Shown in pieces: positions 1 to 5,516 of a stretch of 12,956 nt of DNA (position 1 is its first letter; every line of letters begins with the position of its first letter). The position numbers were made by a program, and so were the translations under genes. Origin of the DNA: CAYOVG01 sp964407285 (lineage in GTDB: Bacteria; Desulfobacterota; Syntrophobacteria; Syntrophobacterales; Syntrophobacteraceae); NCBI GenBank assembly GCA_964407285.1, contig CAYOVG010000195.1:1-12956 (forward strand), in the 5' to 3' direction. Under the pieces are notes generated by a model that worked only from the letters and a program-made list of their open reading frames with translations, ran no database searches and was not told the origin of the DNA.

Positions 1-643
1 GCATGCGAACGCCCGCTCGACAAAGGGGAGTGCCGTCGGTGTCGAGGCGAATGCCGTTGTCTTCCCGCGGGTGGGGGTGGTTCTTCTCGGAGGCGCACGA
101 GAGCGGGATGATGGGGATGACCTCCTTTAGCGGCAGGTACTCGTAGTGGGCATAGCTGTCGTGGTGGCCGTCTCCGATGAAAACGGCGATGCGCATGCCG
201 GTATTGTTTTCCGCGATGGATTTGAGGAATGGGTCGAGCGCTTTGAGCGAGAGGGTGTAGTCGCTCTCGTTTCCCCCCGGCATGATAATGCGAAGGGGCG
301 GGTCGTGGCCGTTTTGGCGCGTGGCCGACAGGTAGTAGCGGTCCCCGGACACGAAACAGCGGTGGTGGTGGTCGTAACGCCACTGGGCGGTGGGGCTGGT
401 GTAGAGCTTGTCGTGATCGCACCTGTGGACGCCCTCGCTTCGGCAGGCGCACACGGGCTTGCCGCTCGCGGATGCGGCGGTCTTCAGGATCGAGCCGTCT
501 CCGCCGACAACGAGGTCTTTGAGGTTGTCGATCAGCCCGGATTCGATGCCGGGTTCGAAGCCCGCCATGACGGCATGGACGGAGAGCTTTTTGGTCATGG
601 CGACCCACTCGGTGATGCCCTTAAGCAATGGTAATCCCTCCAT
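1..643 (-). CDS. DDE transposase, partial (cut by window edge)
   Basis: Translating the minus strand gives an open frame that runs off the left edge. It looks like the catalytic part of a DDE insertion-sequence transposase: a first acidic centre in VVGGDGSILKTAAS, a Cys/His-rich stretch (CACRSEGVHRCDHDKLY), a second centre in IGDGHHDSYAHYEYL followed by IPIIPL, and DTDGTPLCRAGVRM, which resembles the segment before the C-terminal part in this transposase type. I cannot name the IS family. The start is uncertain. ATG 643-641 is the first Met after the AT-rich segment; TTG 628-626 has a GGAGGG seven bases upstream. Either start leaves fewer residues before the first catalytic Asp than I would expect, so the N-terminus may be missing. 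A TATACT hexamer at 699-704 (minus) could be a -10 box, but I see no good -35. The frame is open from the moxR start at 1381 without a stop. Confidence 0.75.
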   Translation of the reverse strand, partial: MEGLPLLKGITEWVAMTKKLSVHAVMAGFEPGIESGLIDNLKDLVVGGDGSILKTAASASGKPVCACRSEGVHRCDHDKLYTSPTAQWRYDHHHRCFVSGDRYYLSATRQNGHDPPLRIIMPGGNESDYTLSLKALDPFLKSIAENNTGMRIAVFIGDGHHDSYAHYEYLPLKEVIPIIPLSCASEKNHPHPREDNGIRLDTDGTPLCRAGVRM

Positions 644-799
644 GCCCCTTTGCACACGGTATCCGACCTCAATAGTGGTCTTATTGGTTACATTTTTTAG
701 TATATTTTGATCCGAGAGTTTGCATGGTGACGTGTAAATTTGGGCGCGACTTCCGGGGTGGCGACTATTTGTTCCGTATGAACAAGAGCTTATGAACCC
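644..799 (-). mobile_element. AT-richer junction between moxR and transposase
   Basis: MoxR similarity stops at about 800, and convincing transposase sequence starts at about 640. The 156 bp between are clearly AT-richer than the genes around them (for example 660-715) and translate without stops in the moxR frame, but into nothing I recognise. Right at the junction lie two direct copies of TATGAAC (777-783 and 791-797, period 14), and GTTC/GAAC arms at 771-774 and 780-783. This would fit the terminal, non-coding part of an insertion sequence, with the open frame being accidental. I cannot identify terminal inverted repeats because the other end of the element is outside the window, and no target-site duplication can be tested. 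Confidence 0.45.
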
Positions 800-1381
800 G
801 AGAACCCTCACTTCATGGGCAATTGAAGGATATCCGATGCGGACCCTCATGAAGAAGCGGTCCAACTGAGCTTCCGGCAACGGATAGGCGCCTTGAAGCT
901 CGATCGGATTCCGGGTTGCGACCACCATGAAGACGGGGGGCAGCCGATAGGTCGTTCCGTCCACCGTGACCTGCCCCTCCTCCATGCGCTCCAGGAGGCT
1001 GGATTGAGTCCTTGCGGTGGCCCTGTTGATCTCGTCGGCCGGCAGGATGTTGGCGAAGGCCGGGCCGGGCCGGAATTTGAACTCTCCCGTCTTCCGGTCG
1101 AATATGGATACGCCGGTGATGTCGGACGTGATGGATACGCCGGTGATGTCGGACGGCAGGAGATCGGGGGTGAACTGAATCCTTTTGAACGCCAGGCGCA
1201 TCGAGAGAGCGATTGACTTCGCCGGCGCCGTCTTGCCCGGGCCGGGAACATCCTCGATCAGCAGGTGGCCCCGGCAGAGCAGGGTTGCAGCGGCAAGAGC
1301 GACGGCATCGTCCTTGCCGAGTATCACCTTTGTGATGTCGTCCAACAAGCCGGAGAGCACACCCCGAAGATCGTCGTTCAT
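800..1381 (-). pseudogene. MoxR-family AAA+ ATPase, C-terminally truncated
   Basis: The start ATG (1381-1379) overlaps the kinase stop as TGATG, so translation is probably coupled. Visible AAA+ motifs are Walker A VPGPGKT (45-51), Walker B ILPADEIN (112-119, D116/E117), sensor 1 VVATRNPIE (153-161), and YPLPEAQLDRF (166-176), all in MoxR order. MoxR proteins are usually 310-330 residues; here similarity ends at VRVL (residue 194), and the C-terminal lid domain is missing. The frame then continues into mobile-element sequence instead of stopping. A nine-residue duplication, SDITGVSIT/SDITGVSIF (77-94), sits between Walker A and Walker B, where family members normally have one copy. MoxR ATPases are chaperone-like and usually neighbour DUF58 or VWA-domain genes; any such partners would lie beyond the left edge. 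Loss of the lid and the core duplication both argue that the protein is inactive, unless the junction is an assembly artefact. Confidence 0.85.
1104..1157 (-). repeat. 27-bp tandem duplication inside moxR
   Basis: Two adjacent 27-bp copies (1104-1130 and 1131-1157) differ only in the last two bases. They add exactly nine codons (SDITGVSI plus one residue), so the frame is kept. The near-identity suggests a recent slippage or unequal-crossover event. Confidence 0.95.
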
Positions 1382-4300
1382 CACGCCCCCTTGTCGCCGT
1401 GAGCGTCAGAGGGAACCTTCGCTTCGGGAACCTTCGCTTCGGGAACCTTCGCTTCGAGAAGCCTCGCTTCGGGAAGCCACGCATCCAGGACGCTCCGCAA
1501 CTGCCGGAGAGTGAACGGTTTTTCCAGAAAACCGTCCATGCCTGAAGCCTCGCGCATCTCCTTGGTTTCTTCCCTGTCGTGGCCGGTCACGGCGATGATG
1601 GGGGTCCGCGAAGCGCTTCCGCCCCGTCCACCCCCCTGCGCCTCCCTTTCCCTCATGATTCTTGCGGCCTCGTAGCCATCCATGCCGGGCATCCGGCAAT
1701 CCATGAGAACCAGGTCGTAGCGCTTGAGCCCCATGGCCTCGACGGCTTCCCGGCCGCCGGACGCGACGTCGGCCCGGTAGCCGAGCGCCTCCAACTGCGC
1801 CGTCACCAGTTCCTGCATGGCGAATTCGTCGTCAACCACCAGGATCAGGCAATCACGGCCGGCCTTGTGCTCCGCCTGAAGCACCGGGGCCTGATCGCCC
1901 GCTTCGGAAGCCGCGGCCGGCGATTCATTGTCCGATCGAGGGACCACCGCCTGATCGCCCCCTTCGTAAACAACGACCGCCGGTTCACTTCCCGGTCGAG
2001 GAACCAAGGGAACTGCCGGTTGATTCTCCGCTTCAGGGACCTCCGCCGGACTTCCCGTTCCAGGGACCTCCAATCGACCGTCCCCCGGAGACGCATCCGA
2101 CCGATCCGACCACCGATCAGACCGATCAGAACGATCAGGCAGGTTACCCTCTCGAGCGGCTTCCAACCGGTCGCCCGGCGACTGCCGTCCCCCTCCTCCC
2201 CTCTCCACGGGGACCGGAAAACCACGTTCCGGCGCGGCGCGTTCGAGCACCGCTCGCAACTGCCGCAAGGTGAAGGGTTTGGTCAAATGATCGTCCATGC
2301 CGGCCGTAAGGCATTTCTCCTTATCGCCCTCCATGGCGTACGCAGTGATGCCGATAATGGGAATGCGGCGGGTTGAGGTCGAACCGCGGCGTTCGTGCGG
2401 GGCCGCTCCCAATGCGGCCTCCCGCTCCCTGATGAGCCTGGTGGCCGCGTAGCCGTCCAGTTCGGGCATCTGGCAGTCCATGAGGATCAGATCGTACGAA
2501 TTGCGGGAGAAAGCCGCGAAAGCCTCCAGTCCGTTGACCGCCAGGTCGACTCTGCAGCCGAGTATCCGCAGCATCGACTGCGCGACTTCCTGGTTGACGG
2601 CATTATCCTCGACGAGCAGAACGTACCCGTTTATCCCCGCCGTTCCGGCTGTTCCTGTCGTTCCCGCCGTTCCGGCCGTTCCTGTCGTTCCCGCTGTTCC
2701 CGCCGTTCCGGCCGTTCCTGTCGTTCCCGCTGTTCCGGCTGTTCCCTCTGTTCCCTCTGTTCCCTCTGTTCCCTCTGTTCCCTCTGTTCCCTCTGTTCCC
2801 TCTGTTTCCGCCGTTACTGCCGTTACTGCCGTTACTGCCGTTCCCGCCGTGCCTGCCGTTCCGGCTGTTCCGGCTGTTTCCGCCGTTCCCGCATCCGACC
2901 CGCCGTGGCCGGAGCGGACCGCCGCGGCCCCGGCCGATTTCTTCAGCATCGCCGTAAACCGGAAAGTGCTCCCCCGGCCGACTTCGCTCTCCACGCCGAT
3001 CTCTCCCCCCATCATTTCGCAAAGCTGCTTGCAGATGGCGAGCCCCAGGCCGGCGCCTCCGTACCTGCGGGTGATGCCCGGCTCCGCCTGTACGAAGGAA
3101 TCGAAGATCCGAGCCCGGACCGGAGCGGGAATCCCCATCCCCGTGTCGCCGACCTCAAAACCCACTCGCGCCGAATACTCATCCTCCTCCAGGACAGCGA
3201 CCCTCACCCGCACCTGGCCCCGCTCCGTGAACTTGACCGCATTTCCGACCAGGTTGAACAGGACCTGCCGCAACCGCTCCGGGTCCCCGCAAAGATGAAC
3301 GGGTTCCGTACCCGGTACGTCACACAGGATATCGACTCCTTTTTTCCGCGCCTGCTCCGCAAACAAGAGCGTTACTTCTTCAACCAGCGCCCTCAGTTCG
3401 AAATCGCTGTTCACGAGCTCCAGTTTCCCCGCCTCTATCTTCGACAGGTCGAGGATATCGTTCAGTATCCTCATCAGGGTTTCGCCGGATCGTATGATGG
3501 TCCCGGCGAAGCCGCGCTGCCGGTCCGTGAGTTCGGTCGCCATCAGCAACTCCGCCATCCCCAATACTCCATTCAGCGGGGTCCGGATTTCATGGCTCAT
3601 GTTGGCCAGAAACCGGGACTTGGACAGACTGGCGTCCGCCGCCTGCCGCGCCAGCAGGGTCCTCTCCTTCAGCCTCTCCTCGAGCGCCCGCTGGTACTCC
3701 TCGACCTGGCTGCGGTACTCCCTCAGGCGCGCCAGCATGGCGTTGAAGGCCCTGGCGAGGTCGCCCACTTCGTCGTCCGACCCGGCTTCTATCCGGTGGT
3801 CGAAATTCCCCGCCGAGATATCGTTCGTGACGAGCGCAAGGTTTCTCAGCGGCGACGCAATCCTTCGCGTCATGAGTATCGTAAAGCAAATACCCAGGAA
3901 AGCGATGCACGAGGTGAACAGCACGGTGGACGCCAGGAAGCTTCGGAGCCGGTTTTCCAGCGCTTCGAACGTCAGGCCGATCAGGACGTGGCCGATCACC
4001 GATTTTTGGCCCGGAACGCCCTCCGGGCCCGTAAGGAGTTCGGAACCGGTCCCGGAAAAGGTCCACACGGGCGCGGCTATGTCCATGATCCGTTTGCCGT
4101 CGGCCGTGCTCGAAAGCCCCAACAGCCCCGCCTTGTCATGGCCGTCGAGCGCCGGTCCCGCATTCGGAAACTTCACTCCCGGAGTGAAGGCGCTTTGCAT
4201 CAGGACCTGGTGCTCCTTGTCGATGAAAGCTACATAGGCGACCTCGCCGTCCCTCTTCATGCTGTCCGCGATCTGCCGCATCGCCTCCCTGTTTTCGGTG

Positions 4301-4488
4301 TAAATGGCGTATTCGCTGTTTTCCGCCGCCATGGAAGCCAGGGATACTCCATGCCGCGACAACTCGTCATAGCTCGCGCTCTTCTCCTGCCGCATGACGA
4401 AAAAGGCGATGCCCGCCGAGGTGCAAACTATCAGCAAAATGGTCAAGATGTTGAACTTGAGCACCAGTCCCAGCCGTATGTTCTTCAT
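1381..4488 (-). CDS. hybrid sensor histidine kinase with two receiver domains
   Basis: Inner-membrane signalling protein of 1035 residues. In order: TM1 about 10-32, a periplasmic sensor region 33-184 of unassigned family, TM2 about 185-207, HAMP about 208-261, a coiled-coil stretch, and HisKA with phospho-acceptor H299 in FLANMSHEIRTPLNG. HATPase_c follows with N box N416, DTGMGIP (448-454) and GGAGLGLA (477-484). REC1 (about 621-750) has E627/D628, D671, T715 and K737. REC2 (about 880-1003) has D886/D887, D930, T968 and K990. All key catalytic residues are present. There is no output domain, so a phosphorelay to an outside partner is expected. Both inter-domain linkers are unusual: 534-618 is a Gly-Thr-Ala type minisatellite, and about 750-878 is a Pro/Arg/Ser-rich degenerate repeat. 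The tail holds four 5-residue repeats. The start ATG has GAGG (4498-4501) nine bases upstream, within the 15-nt gap after the binding-protein gene, so the two genes are probably co-translated. The stop overlaps the moxR start. Confidence 0.97.
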   Translation of the reverse strand: MKNIRLGLVLKFNILTILLIVCTSAGIAFFVMRQEKSASYDELSRHGVSLASMAAENSEYAIYTENREAMRQIADSMKRDGEVAYVAFIDKEHQVLMQSAFTPGVKFPNAGPALDGHDKAGLLGLSSTADGKRIMDIAAPVWTFSGTGSELLTGPEGVPGQKSVIGHVLIGLTFEALENRLRSFLASTVLFTSCIAFLGICFTILMTRRIASPLRNLALVTNDISAGNFDHRIEAGSDDEVGDLARAFNAMLARLREYRSQVEEYQRALEERLKERTLLARQAADASLSKSRFLANMSHEIRTPLNGVLGMAELLMATELTDRQRGFAGTIIRSGETLMRILNDILDLSKIEAGKLELVNSDFELRALVEEVTLLFAEQARKKGVDILCDVPGTEPVHLCGDPERLRQVLFNLVGNAVKFTERGQVRVRVAVLEEDEYSARVGFEVGDTGMGIPAPVRARIFDSFVQAEPGITRRYGGAGLGLAICKQLCEMMGGEIGVESEVGRGSTFRFTAMLKKSAGAAAVRSGHGGSDAGTAETAGTAGTAGTAGTAVTAVTAVTAETEGTEGTEGTEGTEGTEGTEGTAGTAGTTGTAGTAGTAGTTGTAGTAGTTGTAGTAGINGYVLLVEDNAVNQEVAQSMLRILGCRVDLAVNGLEAFAAFSRNSYDLILMDCQMPELDGYAATRLIREREAALGAAPHERRGSTSTRRIPIIGITAYAMEGDKEKCLTAGMDDHLTKPFTLRQLRAVLERAAPERGFPVPVERGGGGRQSPGDRLEAAREGNLPDRSDRSDRWSDRSDASPGDGRLEVPGTGSPAEVPEAENQPAVPLVPRPGSEPAVVVYEGGDQAVVPRSDNESPAAASEAGDQAPVLQAEHKAGRDCLILVVDDEFAMQELVTAQLEALGYRADVASGGREAVEAMGLKRYDLVLMDCRMPGMDGYEAARIMREREAQGGGRGGSASRTPIIAVTGHDREETKEMREASGMDGFLEKPFTLRQLRSVLDAWLPEARLLEAKVPEAKVPEAKVPSDAHGDKGA
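1414..1473 (-). repeat. 4 x 15-bp tandem array at the kinase C-terminus
   Basis: Four contiguous 15-bp units (AACCTTCGCTTCGGG on the plus strand, copies at 1414, 1429, 1444 and 1459). The first two are identical, the third differs by one base and the fourth by two. They encode PEAKV-type pentapeptides after the last receiver helix (residues 1006-1025), ten codons before the stop. Confidence 0.95.
1886..2060 (-). repeat. degenerate ~60-bp repeat in the REC1-REC2 linker
   Basis: The text CTGATCGCCC recurs at 1891 and 1951, with similar sequence after each, and a weaker third copy lies 69 bp further on (around 2018). At protein level this gives ENQPAV, GDQAVV and GDQAPV spaced 23 and 20 residues apart in the linker joining the two receivers. 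The copies are diverged, so this is an older expansion than the minisatellite at 2635-2889. Confidence 0.5.
2635..2889 (-). repeat. 9-bp minisatellite encoding a (Gly-Thr-Ala/Glu/Val/Thr)n linker
   Basis: About 28 units of a 9-bp repeat cover 255 bp and encode kinase residues 534-618, exactly between the ATPase domain and REC1. Sub-blocks have been amplified as groups: seven consecutive TCTGTTCCC-type units (TEG) at about 2740-2805, four GCCGTTACT-type units (TAV) at about 2810-2840, and interleaved GTA/GTT units on the left side. The unit is a multiple of three, so copy-number change lengthens or shortens the linker without breaking the frame. Confidence 0.97.
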
Positions 4489-4503
4489 CGCAAACTGCCT
4501 CTG

Positions 4504-5481
4504 CTATCTGAAAACCTGTCGCGAATTCCGGACCAGGGCTTCCTCGATTTCTATCTTCATATATTGGGCGGTTTTGAGGTTCAGCGCGTACTCCACCTTG
4601 CGGGGGCCTTTCGGAGGCGGCGACGGCGGCATGGGGCCTTTCAGCAGATCGAGGGCCATTTCGCCGCACTGGATTCCGAGGTCCCTGTAATCCCACTCGA
4701 GGGAATAGAGCGCCCCGGCCTTTACCCACTCCGCGGAAAGGCCGATGAGCGGGATTCTGTTCCGGAAGGAGAAGAGCAGGATGTGCCGGGAAGTCTGAGG
4801 CGTGTACACCAGGTCGTCCGGCACGGCCCACAAAGCGTCGATGCGGGATGCAAGACTGTCGAGCGCGTAGGGCAGGTCCGAGGGAGTGCGGACCTTCCGC
4901 GGGTGAAGCGTCAGTCCCATGCCGGCCGCCACTTTCCCGGCATGCTCGATCTTTTCCACATTCCCGGCCGGGTTGTACAGCACCCCGACGTTCCTGCAGT
5001 CCGGAAGCATCCGGCGAATCCACTGAAACTGGATTTCCAGGGGAAAGTCGAGGAACACGCCGGTAGCGTTGGCTTTCCCCTTGATCTCGTCCGAATTCAA
5101 CACGAGTCCGGCAACGAGCGGCATTGCCCCGAACTCCCTGGCGGCCATCCGGGTCGCGGCGGCCCCCAGCGCGAAAACCAGGCTCGCGGGTTCCCGTTTA
5201 GCCCTTTCCACCATCTCGGATACGTTCGAAGGATCGTCGTCCAGGGCGCAAACGTCAAACCCCGCCGCGGGAACCCGCCCCGTGAGATACTCCCTGAACG
5301 ACGACAGGGTCTCCTCGTAAGGCGGGGCCTTACGGCTGACCAGGACCAGGAGCCGCGGCTTCGAAACCGAAGGCCGGTTTTCGGCGGCGCACATCCCGCG
5401 CTCGCCGCACGTGGCCTGCCACGCCAGAAACACCGCCATCAACGCGATGACCGGCTTGATCCCTGCTGTGCGAATATCCAT
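4504..5481 (-). CDS. ABC_sub_bind-type periplasmic substrate-binding protein
   Basis: Protein of 325 residues, the usual length for this family (Pfam ABC_sub_bind, formerly DUF534). An N-terminal hydrophobic stretch (about 9-21) followed by Cys/Ala residues indicates export. I see no clean lipobox, although C25 or C31 could be considered. Two-lobed binding-protein landmarks are present: a first lobe from KPRLLVLVSR (41-50), VFALGAAAT (102-110), the hinge-side NVGVLYNPAGN (164-174), and DALWAVPDDLVYT (215-227) to IPLIGLSAEWVKAGALYSLEWDYRDLG. The last block matches the family pattern of a conserved Gly-rich end before GEMALDLLKG. The start ATG (5481-5479) has GGAG (5492-5495) ten bases upstream. 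The frame is open further upstream, but that part overlaps the receptor gene. The gene follows the receptor by 35 nt and precedes the kinase by 15 nt. No permease or ATPase gene is nearby, so a sensory role with the kinase is plausible. The ligand is unknown; relatives are annotated for amino acids or other small organics. Confidence 0.9.
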   Translation of the reverse strand: MDIRTAGIKPVIALMAVFLAWQATCGERGMCAAENRPSVSKPRLLVLVSRKAPPYEETLSSFREYLTGRVPAAGFDVCALDDDPSNVSEMVERAKREPASLVFALGAAATRMAAREFGAMPLVAGLVLNSDEIKGKANATGVFLDFPLEIQFQWIRRMLPDCRNVGVLYNPAGNVEKIEHAGKVAAGMGLTLHPRKVRTPSDLPYALDSLASRIDALWAVPDDLVYTPQTSRHILLFSFRNRIPLIGLSAEWVKAGALYSLEWDYRDLGIQCGEMALDLLKGPMPPSPPPKGPRKVEYALNLKTAQYMKIEIEEALVRNSRQVFR

Positions 5482-5516
5482 ATCGTGCGTGCTCCCCGGC
5501 TCTCGAGCCCACGGGG

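Noticed and set aside
146..634. 162-residue plus-strand open frame
   Set aside because: It is a shadow of the transposase frame, whose minus-strand translation has recognisable DDE motifs.
2635..2889. CRISPR-like appearance of the regular repeats
   Set aside because: Units are contiguous 9-bp codon repeats with no spacers and encode protein in the kinase frame.
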